Below, one piece after another: positions 27,498 to 36,124 of a stretch of 64,000 nt of DNA. The stretch lies in the NCBI RefSeq assembly GCF_024199795.1, contig NZ_JANADK010000001.1, positions 4,278,001-4,342,000 on the forward strand. The letters run 5' to 3'. Position numbers and translations under genes: made by a program. Numbering within the stretch: position 1 is the first letter of the stretch; each line of letters starts with the position of its first letter. This DNA comes from Bradyrhizobium sp. CCGB01. GTDB lineage: Bacteria > Pseudomonadota > Alphaproteobacteria > Rhizobiales > Xanthobacteraceae. The notes below the pieces were generated by a model. It had not been told where the DNA came from and did no database searches. It saw nothing but the letters and a program-made list of their open reading frames with translations.

Positions 27498-27512
27498 ACA
27501 GGGAAGCGAAAC

Positions 27513-28097
27513 ATGAGCGCGATCATCCGCAAGATCGTCACCGTCGTCGAAGAGACGCAGATGGAGATGGGCCGCCAGGTCTCGCCGCCGACCCGGCGCG
27601 CGGCGGCGATCGCCGTGATCGAAAATCCCTTTGCCGGTCAATATGTCGAGGACCTGTCGCCGCTGATCGCGATCGGTGAGGAGCTCGGCGAGCTCTTGTC
27701 GAAGCGCGCGGTGGCCGCGCTCGGCATCGACGGTTCGAAAGCGCAGAGCTATGGCAAGGCTGCCGCCGTCGGCGAGAACGGCGAGCTGGAACATGCGGCT
27801 GCGATCCTGCACCCGAAGATGGGCGCGCCGGTGCGCAAAGTGCTGAGCAAGGGCGCGGCGCTGATTCCGTCGTCCAAGAAGCGCAGCGGTCCCGGCACGA
27901 CGCTGGACATTCCGCTCGGTCACAAGGACGCGGCCTTCGTGCGCAGTCATTTCGACGGCATGGAAGTGCAGATCAACGACGCGCCGCGCGCCAACGAGAT
28001 CATGGTCGCGGTCGCCGTCACCGACAGCGGGCGCCCCTTGCCGCGCGTCGGCGGGCTGACGGTTGCGGAAGTGAAGGGCGAAGACGGTTTGAGATGA
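27513..28097 (+). CDS. DUF1185 (amino acid synthesis family) protein
   Basis: A 194-residue protein of the DUF1185/'AA_synth' family, recognised from the N-terminal RKIVTVVEETQMEMG, the middle AAILHPKMGAPVRKVL and the C-terminal HKDAAFVRSHFDGMEVQINDAP region. The biochemical role of the family is not established. It follows UPF0280 by 15 nt in the reductase operon. It may act on an intermediate of the ring-opened nicotinate pathway; that is inference. A strong hairpin lies just after its stop. Confidence 0.82.
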   Translation: MSAIIRKIVTVVEETQMEMGRQVSPPTRRAAAIAVIENPFAGQYVEDLSPLIAIGEELGELLSKRAVAALGIDGSKAQSYGKAAAVGENGELEHAAAILHPKMGAPVRKVLSKGAALIPSSKKRSGPGTTLDIPLGHKDAAFVRSHFDGMEVQINDAPRANEIMVAVAVTDSGRPLPRVGGLTVAEVKGEDGLR

Positions 28098-28099
28098 GG

Positions 28100-28138
28100 C
28101 ATGATCCGGGGGAGGCGGGCACGGCTTCCCGGATCATG
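28100..28138 (+). terminator. Hairpin between the reductase operon and the Liv-type transporter
   Basis: CATGATCCGGG pairs perfectly with CCCGGATCATG across a 17-nt loop, 3 nt after the DUF1185 stop. No T-run follows, so it may act as an mRNA-stabilising or attenuating hairpin rather than a full intrinsic terminator. Confidence 0.55.
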
Positions 28139-28172
28139 GTCGAGACATAGACGTTCAAAACTGGAGGTTGGG

Positions 28173-29375
28173 ATGCGAGCAAGAAGTTACTTCGTCGGCG
28201 CGGCCTTCGCGCTTCTGGCGGGCGGCATGGCTCATTCGGCCATGGCGCAGGACATCAAGATCGGCGAGATCAACAGCTATTCGCTGTTGCCGGCGTTCAC
28301 CGAGCCCTATCGCAAGGGCTGGCAGCTCGCGGTCGAGGAGATCAACGCGGCCGGCGGCATCAACGGCAAGAAGCTCGTCGTCATCTCCAAGGACGACGGC
28401 GGCAAGCCGGCGGATGCGCAGACCGCGGCCAACGAGCTGGTGTCGAGCGAGGGCGTGGCGATGCTGACGGGCACGTTCCTGTCGAACATTGGCCTTGCCG
28501 TCAGCGACTTCGCCAACCAGAAGAAGGTGTTCTTCCTCGCGGCCGAGCCGCTGACGGACGCCATCACCTGGTCGAAGGGCAACAAATACACGTTCCGCCT
28601 GCGGCCTTCGAACTACATGCAGGCTGCGATGCTGGTGGAAGCCGCCAGCAAGCTGCCGGCCAAGCGCTGGGCGACCATCGCGCCGAACTATGAATATGGC
28701 CAGTCCGCGGTCGCGGTGTTCAAGAAGCTGATGTCGGAGAAGCGCCCCGACATCCAGTGGGTCGACGAGCAATGGCCGCCGCAGGGCAAGATCGACGCGG
28801 GCCCGGTGGTGCAGGCGGTTGCCGCCGCCAATCCCGAAGCGATCCTCAACGTCACCTTCGGCGCCGACCTCGTGAAGCTCGTGCGTGAAGGCAACACCCG
28901 TGGCCTGTTCAAGGGACGCGAGGTGGTCTCGTTCCTGACCGGCGAGCCGGAATATCTCGATCCGCTCAAGGACGAGACGCCCGAGGGCTGGATCGTCACC
29001 GGCTACCCCTGGTACTCGATCAAGACGCCCGAGCATGACGCGTTCCTGAAGGCCTACCAGGCCAAGTACAACGATTATCCGCGCCTGGGCTCGATCGTCG
29101 GCTACCAGACCATCAAGGCGGCCGCCGCGATCCTCGCCAAGGCCGGCTCGACCGATCCGGAGAAGCTGATTGCCGCCACGGAGGGGCTGTCGATGCCGTC
29201 GCCGTTCGGTGAGATCACCTTCCGCAAGATCGACCACCAGTCGACGCTCGGTGCCTATGTCGGCAAGACCGCGCAGAAGGACGGCAAGGGCGTGATGGTG
29301 GATTCCACCTACAAGAAGGGCTCGGACTATCTGCCCAGCGACGCCGAAGTCGATAAGCTGCGTCCGAAGGATTGA
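28173..29375 (+). CDS. Branched-chain amino acid-type ABC transporter substrate-binding protein
   Basis: A 400-residue LivK-type periplasmic binding protein. It has a signal peptide (~1-26, ending SAMAQ), then the type I fold (IKIGEINSYSLLPAFTEPYRKGW, GGINGKKLVVISKDDGGKP). GGAGG lies 5 nt before the ATG at 28173. It heads a transporter operon with a fused permease and two ATPases. LivK-type proteins in rhizobia often bind aromatic or heterocyclic acids; position suggests nicotinate or a related compound, but that cannot be read from the sequence. Confidence 0.88.
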   Translation: MRARSYFVGAAFALLAGGMAHSAMAQDIKIGEINSYSLLPAFTEPYRKGWQLAVEEINAAGGINGKKLVVISKDDGGKPADAQTAANELVSSEGVAMLTGTFLSNIGLAVSDFANQKKVFFLAAEPLTDAITWSKGNKYTFRLRPSNYMQAAMLVEAASKLPAKRWATIAPNYEYGQSAVAVFKKLMSEKRPDIQWVDEQWPPQGKIDAGPVVQAVAAANPEAILNVTFGADLVKLVREGNTRGLFKGREVVSFLTGEPEYLDPLKDETPEGWIVTGYPWYSIKTPEHDAFLKAYQAKYNDYPRLGSIVGYQTIKAAAAILAKAGSTDPEKLIAATEGLSMPSPFGEITFRKIDHQSTLGAYVGKTAQKDGKGVMVDSTYKKGSDYLPSDAEVDKLRPKD

Positions 29376-29391
29376 TGCATCGAGAGACCGG

Positions 29392-29494
29392 GGCCTGCAT
29401 GGTTCGAGATGCGCGGCGTCGCCGCGCTCCTCACCATGAGGGTCCCGGACCTCATCCTGAGGAGGCGCGTAGCGCCGTCTCGAAGGATGAAGCC
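29392..29494. repeat. Bradyrhizobium-type palindromic intergenic repeat
   Basis: An imperfect palindrome with outer ends GGCCTGCATGGTTCGAGA and TCTCGAAGGATGAAGCC and inner arms CTCCTCACCATGAGG and CCTCATCCTGAGGAG. I recognise this as a dispersed repeat common between genes in Bradyrhizobium. It sits between the substrate-binding protein and permease genes of one transporter. Confidence 0.75.
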
Positions 29495-29528
29495 ACGTAC
29501 TGAGACTTACGTTTAACCCGGACCGCCG

Positions 29529-31418
29529 ATGGCCTTTTATGTCGTACAGTTTCTGACCGGTCTCGCCAGCGCAGCGTCGCTGTTCCTGGTGGCGTCGGGC
29601 CTGTCGATCATCTTTGGCGTGACGCGGATCGTGAATTTCGCGCATGGCGCCTTCTACATGATCGGCGCCTACATCGCCTTCACGCTCACCGAGCGTCTCT
29701 CGGGTGCGCTCGGCTTCTGGGGCGCGATCGTCATGGCCGCGTTTGCCGTGGCGTTGATCGGCGTGATCGTCGAGATGGTGCTGCTCCGCCGCATCTATCA
29801 CGCGCCCGAGCTGTTCCAGCTGCTTGCGACCTTCGGCCTGACCTTGATGGTCGAGGACCTCGTCGTGCTGATCTGGGGCCCCGACGATCTCGTCGGCCGT
29901 CGCGCGCCGGGCTTCAAGGGCGCCATCGATTTCTTCGGCCAGAACATTCCGAGCTACGATCTGTTCCTGATCGTGCTCGGACCGGTCGTGCTCGGCATCC
30001 TCTGGCTGCTGTTCCAGCGCACGCGCTGGGGCGTGCTTGTACGCGCGGCGACGCAGGACCGCGACATGGTCGCAGCGCTCGGCGTCAACCAGAAATGGCT
30101 GTTCACATCCGTGTTTGCGGTCGGTGTCTTCCTGGCCGCACTCGGCGGCGCACTCCAGATTCCGCGCGATGCCGTGCACCACGCCATGGATCTGCGCATC
30201 ATCGTGGAGGTCTTCGTCGTCGTCGTGATCGGCGGCCTCGGCAGCATCGTCGGCGCCTTCGTCGCGGCGGTGCTGGTCTCCGAGCTCAACGCCTTCGGCA
30301 TCCTGATCTTCCCGAAGATTTCCATCATCCTGGTCTTCCTGGTGATGGCGGTGGTGTTGATTGTCCGGCCCTGGGGCCTGTTCGGCAAGCCGGAGGCGGC
30401 CGCGCGCAAGACGCCGGGTCTCTCCGTCAATCCCTGGCGGCCGCTGACGTCGAACGAGCGGCTGGCGGCGCTAGCGGCGCTCGTCATCGCGGCGACACTG
30501 CCGCTGTTCGCCGGCAACTACGTTCTCACGGTCGGTTCGGAGATCGCGATCTTCGTGATCTTCGCCGTCAGCCTGCATTTCCTGATGTCCGTCGGCGGGC
30601 TCGCGTCCTTCGGGCATGCCGCCTATTTCGGTCTCGGCGCCTACGGTGTCGCCTTCCTCGCCAAGATGGCGGGGCTGCCGATGATCGTGTGCCTGCTGCT
30701 CGGGCCGCTGCTGGGCTGCATGGGCGCCGCCGTGTTCGGCTTCTTCGCGGTGCAGCTCTCCGGCGTCTATTTCGCGATGCTGACGCTCGCCTTTGCGCAG
30801 ATCGTCTGGTCGATCGCGTTCCAGTGGGTGAGCGTGACAGGCGGCGACAACGGCATACTCGGCGTCTGGCCTTCAAGCTGGGCGGCGAGCCCGTCGCATT
30901 TCTACTGGCTGGCGCTCGGCGTTGCGGCGCTCGTCACGATCGCGCTGCGGGCCATGGTGTTCTCGCCGTTCGGCTATGCACTCAGGGCCACGCGCGATTC
31001 GCTTCTGCGCAGCGAGGCGGTCGGCATCAATGCCAAGCGCATCCAGTGGACCGCCTTCGTGATCGCAGGCACGACGGCCGGTATCGGCGGCGCGCTGTTC
31101 GCCTACCTCAAGGGCAGCGTCTTCCCCGACAATCTCGGCATCTCGCTCTCGGTCGATGCGCTGGTGATGGTGCTGCTCGGCGGCGTCGAGACGGTGTCGG
31201 GCGCGGTGATCGGCGCCATCGTCTACAAGGCCTTGAACATCTGGCTGGTCAGCCAGACCGACCTGTCGAAGCTCGTGCTCGGCGGCTTCATCGTTCTGAT
31301 CGTGGTCGTTTTCCCCAAGGGCATCGTCGGCACGCTGGAGATGCTGGCGCAGCGCCGCAGGAAGGCATCACCGCCGGGATCCTCCTTGCTTGCCAAGCCG
31401 ATCGAGTCAGCCGAATGA
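29529..31418 (+). CDS. Fused LivH-LivM permease of a branched-chain amino acid-type ABC transporter
   Basis: A 629-residue protein that joins two permeases normally encoded separately. Residues ~1-290 are LivH-like (SLFLVASGLSIIFGVTRIVN, FAHGAFYMIGAY) and ~310-610 LivM-like (GGLASFGHAAYFGLGAYGVAF, RDSLLRSEAVGINAKRIQW). Each half has multiple membrane helices. The fusion would give one chain for the inner-membrane channel. It precedes livG with a 4-nt ATGA overlap. Confidence 0.9.
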   Translation: MAFYVVQFLTGLASAASLFLVASGLSIIFGVTRIVNFAHGAFYMIGAYIAFTLTERLSGALGFWGAIVMAAFAVALIGVIVEMVLLRRIYHAPELFQLLATFGLTLMVEDLVVLIWGPDDLVGRRAPGFKGAIDFFGQNIPSYDLFLIVLGPVVLGILWLLFQRTRWGVLVRAATQDRDMVAALGVNQKWLFTSVFAVGVFLAALGGALQIPRDAVHHAMDLRIIVEVFVVVVIGGLGSIVGAFVAAVLVSELNAFGILIFPKISIILVFLVMAVVLIVRPWGLFGKPEAAARKTPGLSVNPWRPLTSNERLAALAALVIAATLPLFAGNYVLTVGSEIAIFVIFAVSLHFLMSVGGLASFGHAAYFGLGAYGVAFLAKMAGLPMIVCLLLGPLLGCMGAAVFGFFAVQLSGVYFAMLTLAFAQIVWSIAFQWVSVTGGDNGILGVWPSSWAASPSHFYWLALGVAALVTIALRAMVFSPFGYALRATRDSLLRSEAVGINAKRIQWTAFVIAGTTAGIGGALFAYLKGSVFPDNLGISLSVDALVMVLLGGVETVSGAVIGAIVYKALNIWLVSQTDLSKLVLGGFIVLIVVVFPKGIVGTLEMLAQRRRKASPPGSSLLAKPIESAE

Positions 31419-32206
31419 GCGTCGCACCCCCACTTCTCGCGGTCGAAGGCCTGACCAAATCCTATGGCGGCATCCATGCCGTGCGCGGCGTCTCGTTCTC
31501 GCTACGCGCCGGCGAAATTCTGGCGCTGATCGGTCCGAACGGCGCGGGCAAGAGCACCTGCTTCGACATGCTCAATGGCCAGAACAAGCCCGACTACGGT
31601 CATGTTCGCCTGCTGGGCGAAGAGACCACTGGCAAGAAGCCGCGCGAGATCTGGCGGCTCGGCGTCGGGCGCACCTTCCAGATCACCGCGACCTTCGCCA
31701 CCATGACCGTGCGCGAGAACGTGCAGGTCGCGCTGATCTCGCACGGGAAGCAGCTGTTCAATCTCTTCGGCTCGGCGCCGAAGTTCGACCGCGGCGAGGC
31801 CGGCCGGCTGCTCGAGCTGGTCGGCATGGGCGGCTATGCGGATCGTCCCTGCGGCGAGCTTGCCTATGGCGACCTCAAGCGGCTCGAGCTTGCGGTTGCG
31901 CTCGCCAACCAGCCAAGGCTGCTGCTGATGGACGAGCCGACCGCCGGCATGGCACCGCGCGAGCGCGTCGATCTGATGCGGCTGACGGCGCAGATCGCGC
32001 GCGAAAAATCGATCGGCGTGCTCTTCACCGAGCACGACATGGACGTGGTGTTCGAGCATGCCGACCGTATCATCGTGCTGAATCGAGGGACATTGATCGC
32101 CGAGGGCTCGCCCGCCGAGGTGCGCGGCAACCCGCAGGTGCAGGCGGTCTATCTTGGCGAGGGCCTCGTCTACGATTCCCGCCACCGCGAGGGAGCCTCG
32201 CCATGA
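31415..32206 (+). CDS. livG: ABC transporter ATP-binding protein (LivG-type)
   Basis: A 263-residue ATPase with Walker [10 protein letters not shown], a degenerate signature AYGDLKRLE, Walker [11 protein letters not shown] and the switch His in FTEHDMD. The C-terminal extension ([13 protein letters not shown]) is typical of LivG. Overlaps the permease stop and the livF start by 4 nt each, so the subunits are translationally coupled. The signature lacks the usual SGGQ; the YGDLKRLE form is seen in LivG proteins. Confidence 0.92.
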   Translation: MSVAPPLLAVEGLTKSYGGIHAVRGVSFSLRAGEILALIGPNGAGKSTCFDMLNGQNKPDYGHVRLLGEETTGKKPREIWRLGVGRTFQITATFATMTVRENVQVALISHGKQLFNLFGSAPKFDRGEAGRLLELVGMGGYADRPCGELAYGDLKRLELAVALANQPRLLLMDEPTAGMAPRERVDLMRLTAQIAREKSIGVLFTEHDMDVVFEHADRIIVLNRGTLIAEGSPAEVRGNPQVQAVYLGEGLVYDSRHREGASP

Positions 32207-32907
32207 AGTTGACCGTCGAGGGGCTCAACAGCCATTACGGCCCGGCGCATATCCTGTTCGACATCGGTTTCGAGGTCGGCGAGGGCGAGGTGGTGGCGCT
32301 GCTCGGGCGCAACGGCGCGGGCAAGTCGACGACGTTCCGCTCGATCGTCGGCTTGGTCGCGCAGCGAACCGGCCGCATCACGTTCGAGGGCAAGGACGTC
32401 TCGGTGCGCCCGACGCACGAGATCGTGCGCGAAGGCCTCGGCTATGTGCCGGAGGAGCGCCGCATCTTCACCGATCTGACGGTGGAAGAGAATCTCGAAG
32501 TCGGCCGCCAGCCGAAGCGTCCGAACGCGCCATACTGGACGCGCGACAAGCTGTTTGCGCTGTTTCCAAACCTGGGCGAGATGAAAAATCGTCCGGGCGG
32601 CCGCATGAGCGGCGGCGAGCAGCAGATGCTGACGATCGCCCGCACGCTGATGGGCAATCCGTCGCTGGTTTTGCTCGATGAACCGTCGGAAGGCCTGTCG
32701 CCAAAAATCGTGGAGCAGATGGTCGATGCCATCCTGACCATGAAGCAGGAAGGCGTCAGCATCGTCGTCTCCGAGCAGAATTTGCACTTTGCGCGGCTGA
32801 TCTCCGATCGCGCCTATATCATCGAGCGCGGCCGCATCTGCTTCGGCGGAACCATGGCCGAGCTCGACGCGCGTCCGGACATCCGCGACGCGCATCTGTC
32901 GTTGTGA
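32203..32907 (+). CDS. livF: ABC transporter ATP-binding protein (LivF-type)
   Basis: A 234-residue ATPase with Walker A GRNGAGKST, signature MSGGEQQML, Walker B VLLDEPSEG and the short LivF C-terminus. It forms the ATPase pair with LivG under the fused permease. Ends 14 nt before the MarR ATG, so the regulator is probably co-transcribed. Confidence 0.92.
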   Translation: MKLTVEGLNSHYGPAHILFDIGFEVGEGEVVALLGRNGAGKSTTFRSIVGLVAQRTGRITFEGKDVSVRPTHEIVREGLGYVPEERRIFTDLTVEENLEVGRQPKRPNAPYWTRDKLFALFPNLGEMKNRPGGRMSGGEQQMLTIARTLMGNPSLVLLDEPSEGLSPKIVEQMVDAILTMKQEGVSIVVSEQNLHFARLISDRAYIIERGRICFGGTMAELDARPDIRDAHLSL

Positions 32908-32921
32908 GGGGCGGGGAGCGG

Positions 32922-33389
32922 ATGGCGAGAAGCGTCGCGGCCAAGAAAAGCGTCAAGCTGGCGAAATCGTCTTACAAGCCGTCCTACGTGCTCGATGAGC
33001 AGGTCGGCTTTATCCTGCGCCAGGTCTGGCAACGCCACAGCTCGATTTTCTCGCGCGATATCGGCACCAACCTGACGCCGACCCAATGGGCGGCATTGTC
33101 GAAGCTCGCAGAGACCGGGCCGTGCTCGCAGAACCAGCTCGGGCGACTGACGGCGATGGATGTCGCGACCATCAAGGGCGTCATCGACCGCCTGACTGCG
33201 CGCGGGTTGACCGAGACCAGCCAGGATCCCGAGGACGGGCGGCGGCTGCTGGTGAGCCTCACGCGCGCTGGTCAGCAGCTTGCGGAAAAGGTCGCGCCGA
33301 ATGCGCTCGCAATCACCCGCGAGACGCTGGCGCCGCTCGAGCCCCGGGAGCGCGAGATGCTGATGGCGCTGTTGAACAAGCTGCGGTGA
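32922..33389 (+). CDS. MarR-family transcriptional regulator
   Basis: A 155-residue MarR protein. The winged helix covers TPTQWAALSKLAETGPCSQNQLGRLTAMD and the wing is DPEDGRRLLVSLT. The ATG at 32922 has GGGGAG just upstream; the frame also opens at a GTG at 32904. In Pseudomonas, nicotinate genes are controlled by NicR, also a MarR protein. This one is therefore a good candidate to read the palindromes at 25105 and 36043; that link is inference. Confidence 0.88.
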   Translation: MARSVAAKKSVKLAKSSYKPSYVLDEQVGFILRQVWQRHSSIFSRDIGTNLTPTQWAALSKLAETGPCSQNQLGRLTAMDVATIKGVIDRLTARGLTETSQDPEDGRRLLVSLTRAGQQLAEKVAPNALAITRETLAPLEPREREMLMALLNKLR

Positions 33390-33398
33390 AGTTGGTGC

Positions 33399-33493
33399 CG
33401 TAGGGTGGGCAAAGGCGCGTTTGCGCCCCGCCCACCGTCGTTGACCCTCCCGCAGGGGCAATGGTGGGCACGCTTCGCTTTGCCCACCCTACG
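33399..33493. repeat. Palindromic intergenic repeat with 16-bp perfect arms
   Basis: CGTAGGGTGGGCAAAG at 33399-33414 and its exact reverse complement at 33478-33493 enclose a GC-rich loop that contains a weaker second pair (GCCCCGCCCACCG and TGGTGGGCA). I recognise the outer sequence as a dispersed Bradyrhizobium intergenic repeat. It follows the marR stop and may serve as a transcription end. Confidence 0.8.
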
Positions 33494-33561
33494 AGACCTG
33501 TTGAACATGCTGCAGTATCGGGCGACTAACTTCGATGAAGATTTCATCGAGGTTTTGCGGC

Positions 33562-33951
33562 ATGAAAGCGGCGCCGCGGGTTGCGATGGTTTTGAGTCTT
33601 GGTGCCGCGCTCGCGGGCGAATGCGCTCCCGCTTGGGCGGCGCAGCCTTACGAAGGCTTCTGGGCGTCGACCAAAAAGGATTGCCGCGACCAGGATAGCG
33701 CCAACCGGATGAGCATCGAAGGCGGCAATCGCCTCTATTGGTACGAGACGCGGTGCCGCGCCAGCGAGATCGCCGCTGACGGGAGGCTCGGCTGGAAAAT
33801 GCGGCTGGCTTGCGAAGGCGAGGGCGAGAAGTTTCGCTCCAATCCCCGGGTGTCTATCGCGGCGGACGGCAAGCTTATCATGGACAATGGTCCGGTCGGG
33901 CAGGCCAAGCGGCAGGCCTATGTTCGTTGTGAGATCGCAAAGTCGCGCTGA
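33562..33951 (+). CDS. Hypothetical secreted protein
   Basis: A 129-residue protein with a signal peptide (~1-27, VAMVLSLGAALAG and cleavage after PAWA). The mature domain has four cysteines (DCRD, RCRA, LACE and VRCE) that could form two disulfides, and begins QPYEGFWASTKKDC. The family is not recognised. The frame is open to an ATG at 33535; 33562 gives a cleaner signal peptide. Confidence 0.65.
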   Translation: MKAAPRVAMVLSLGAALAGECAPAWAAQPYEGFWASTKKDCRDQDSANRMSIEGGNRLYWYETRCRASEIAADGRLGWKMRLACEGEGEKFRSNPRVSIAADGKLIMDNGPVGQAKRQAYVRCEIAKSR

Positions 33952-33961
33952 TCTTCTGCGC

Positions 33962-34645
33962 TTACGTCTTTCCCGGCCATTTGGCGCGGTAGCGGATTTC
34001 GCTGCCGTCGGCGAGCCGCCGCCACGTTCCGAACTCCGGGGTATGCGGCGCCCAGGCCGTCAAATCGATCGGGTAGATCCGGCTCGGCTGCCCCTGGATG
34101 TTGACGGCGAGTTGCCGGTGCGAGGTGCGGAACGCCAATTCGACCTCGCCTGCGATGACTGGCTGGTCGCCATCGCGATAGAAGCCGGCCGGCGTGACTT
34201 CGCCCGGCATGGTGTTGAGGTCGGTCTGCAATTCGATGGTGATGCCCTGTGCTGACGTTGGCACCGTTACTCCTGCCGGAAAGCGGACTTCGAACACGAG
34301 CAGGGGATTGCTGCCGTTCCGGTTGAGCCAGGGCGTGGCCGTCGCATAGGCGTAGAGAAGGTAAGTGACGGCGCCGGCGACGCAGAGGAGGGCGACGATG
34401 CCGAGCGACTTCAGGCTATTGCGGGTGAGGCTGCCGGCATTGGCGTCCTTGCGTGTCGTCAGCTTGGTCGCGAGCACCAGGCCGGCAATCGCGCCGCAGG
34501 GCGCGATGACGAACACTGCAAGCAGGCCCGTCGTGATCGGGTCCGCGCGATTGCCAAAGCCGGTCAGCTCGAGCAGCCCGATCGTGCCGATGAAGCCTGC
34601 CACCGCGCCGGCAATCCCGGCGGCAATCCGCAGCGAACTCTTCAT
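33962..34645 (-). CDS. Hypothetical membrane protein
   Basis: A 227-residue protein. Three hydrophobic helices lie in the N-terminal half (~5-28, ~38-60 and ~80-101, LGIVALLCVAGAVTYLLYAYA). A C-terminal ~120-residue soluble domain looks beta-rich (LLVFEVRFPAGVTVP, GEVELAFRTSHRQLAV) and is probably periplasmic. No family recognised and no operon partner; it converges with the secreted protein gene. Confidence 0.65.
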   Translation of the reverse strand: MKSSLRIAAGIAGAVAGFIGTIGLLELTGFGNRADPITTGLLAVFVIAPCGAIAGLVLATKLTTRKDANAGSLTRNSLKSLGIVALLCVAGAVTYLLYAYATATPWLNRNGSNPLLVFEVRFPAGVTVPTSAQGITIELQTDLNTMPGEVTPAGFYRDGDQPVIAGEVELAFRTSHRQLAVNIQGQPSRIYPIDLTAWAPHTPEFGTWRRLADGSEIRYRAKWPGKT

Positions 34646-34744
34646 GTCTGCCTCGATGGTCCAGCAATGAACTGCCGCCGCCGAGGGCTGCCTGCGTTAG
34701 ACGCAGCAGGCGGCAGACTTGTTCAATGCTGTCGAGGGCCGATG

Positions 34745-34764
34745 CGGAGCGGCAAGCCGCTCCG
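34745..34764 (-). terminator. Hairpin after the enamidase gene
   Basis: CGGAGCGGC and GCCGCTCCG flank a very short AA centre, starting 7 nt beyond the enamidase stop. A stable GC stem, but without a clear T-run, so only a probable terminator. Confidence 0.45.
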
Positions 34765-34770
34765 GCCGCG

Positions 34771-35967
34771 TCACTTCGCCACCACTTCCGGCACCCTGCC
34801 GGCCGGCGGGGTGTTGCGGCTGCGCTGGGTGCGCACGATGCCGTCGATGATGGTCATGCCGATCCCGGGGAGGTCGCCGAGCTGGACGCTCTCCAGGATG
34901 GTCTTACCGGGCGAGTGCTGCGCCTTGTCCATGATGACGAAATCGGCGGAGCGGCCGACCTCGATCAGGCCGCAGTCGAGCTGCCGCATCCGCGCAGTGT
35001 TGCCGGTGGCAAGGCAGAACGCGAGCTCGGCCGGCAACTCGCCGAGCGAGGATAGCATCGAGACCATGCGCAGGATGCCGAGCGGCTGCACGCCGGAGCC
35101 GGCGGGCGCGTCGGTGCCGAGGATGACACGGTGCAGGTCGTTCATCTCGCGCGCAATGCGCAGCGTGAACAAGGCCGAGCGCTCATTGCCGTTGTGCACG
35201 ATCTCGAGGCCGCGCTTGCAGCCCTCGCAAATGCAGCGGATCTGGTCGTCGGGCAGCGCGGTATGGCCGCCGTTGATGTGGCCGACCACGTCGGTGTCGG
35301 CCTCCAGCACCACGTCCTTGTCGATCAGGCCGGAGCCGGGGATCGAGGGGCCGCCGGTGTGGATCGTGCTCTGGATGCCGTATTTGCGCGCCCAGCCGAC
35401 CATCTTGCGTGCCGTCGGGCCGTCCTTGACGCCACCGAGGCCGACCTCGCCGAGCAGCTTGACGCCGGCCGCGGCCAATTCCTTGAAGTCCTCCTCGACC
35501 ATCTCGCATTCGATCACCGGCGCGCCGGCGTGAACCTTCACGCCGCCCGGGCGCAGATTCCAGAAGGCGCGCTGGGCGAAGATCGCCATCGCCTTCAGCC
35601 CGACGACGTCGCGCGGGCGGCCGGGCATGTGAACTTCGCCGGCGGAGATCATGGTGGTGACGCCGCCATGCAGATTGCTGTCGATCCAGCCGATCTGGTT
35701 CTGCCGCGGCGTCCAGTCGCCCGCAACGGGGTGGACATGGCTGTCGATCAGGCCCGGTGCGACCGTGGTGCCGTTGGCCTCGACGATGGTGGTCGCGGCT
35801 TCGGTGTTGAGGTCCTTGAAGCGGCCGATGCCGGTGATCTTGCCGTTCTCGGCGACGATGGTGTCGCCGTCCAGGATCGGCTTTTCCAGAGCGCCGGACA
35901 GGATCAGGCCGATATTCCGGATCACCAGCTTCGAGGGTCCGGTGGCCTGGGGGGCGTCATGCGCCAT
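34771..35967 (-). CDS. ena: Enamidase (amidohydrolase superfamily)
   Basis: A 398-residue amidohydrolase with the metal-binding HxH in LIDSHVHP (His77, His79), later histidines in STIHTGGPS and GHINGGH, and the catalytic Asp in LGTDAPAGSG. I recognise it as enamidase of nicotinate fermentation. That enzyme hydrolyses 1,4,5,6-tetrahydro-6-oxonicotinate to 2-formylglutarate plus ammonia, the step after 6-hydroxynicotinate reductase. Divergent from fpr across a region with both palindromes A and B, which are also found before nicA and hnr. A related imidazolonepropionase-like amidohydrolase is the alternative, but the context strongly favours enamidase. Confidence 0.82.
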   Translation of the reverse strand: MAHDAPQATGPSKLVIRNIGLILSGALEKPILDGDTIVAENGKITGIGRFKDLNTEAATTIVEANGTTVAPGLIDSHVHPVAGDWTPRQNQIGWIDSNLHGGVTTMISAGEVHMPGRPRDVVGLKAMAIFAQRAFWNLRPGGVKVHAGAPVIECEMVEEDFKELAAAGVKLLGEVGLGGVKDGPTARKMVGWARKYGIQSTIHTGGPSIPGSGLIDKDVVLEADTDVVGHINGGHTALPDDQIRCICEGCKRGLEIVHNGNERSALFTLRIAREMNDLHRVILGTDAPAGSGVQPLGILRMVSMLSSLGELPAELAFCLATGNTARMRQLDCGLIEVGRSADFVIMDKAQHSPGKTILESVQLGDLPGIGMTIIDGIVRTQRSRNTPPAGRVPEVVAK

Positions 35968-36042
35968 GGAAGGGGCTCCTTATTCCTAACTGCAACGCTT
36001 TCGATCTTGGGCAGCCTTGACCGCGGGATCAAGCAGGATTAT

Positions 36043-36074
36043 TCATTAGTATACGAATGATCGTGTACAAACGA
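36043..36074. promoter_or_regulatory. Adjacent palindromes A and B between enamidase and fpr
   Basis: Palindrome A here is TCATT-A-GTATAC-G-AATGA (36043-36060), one symmetric mismatch from perfect. It shares GTATACGAATGAT with the site before hnr. Directly after it, TCGTGTACAAACGA (36061-36074) matches palindrome B near nicA over 11 nt. The pair lies between two divergent genes of the same pathway and probably controls both. Confidence 0.72.
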
Positions 36075-36124
36075 CGCATAGCTGCCCGCCTCGGAACCGC
36101 ATTGGAAGCGACAGGGAAGGTGAG

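Noticed and set aside
29392..29494. Possible small RNA gene from the strong foldback
   Set aside because: The sequence matches a dispersed intergenic repeat type rather than a unique RNA; no promoter is visible.
28155..30182. A 675-codon open frame on the minus strand
   Set aside because: Opposite the Liv-type binding protein and permease; its product has no recognisable motif and it crosses a known intergenic repeat.
30095..32206. A fusion-like frame joining permease and LivG regions
   Set aside because: Only its last ~263 residues, from ATG 31415, are LivG; the upstream part is an out-of-frame reading of the permease gene.
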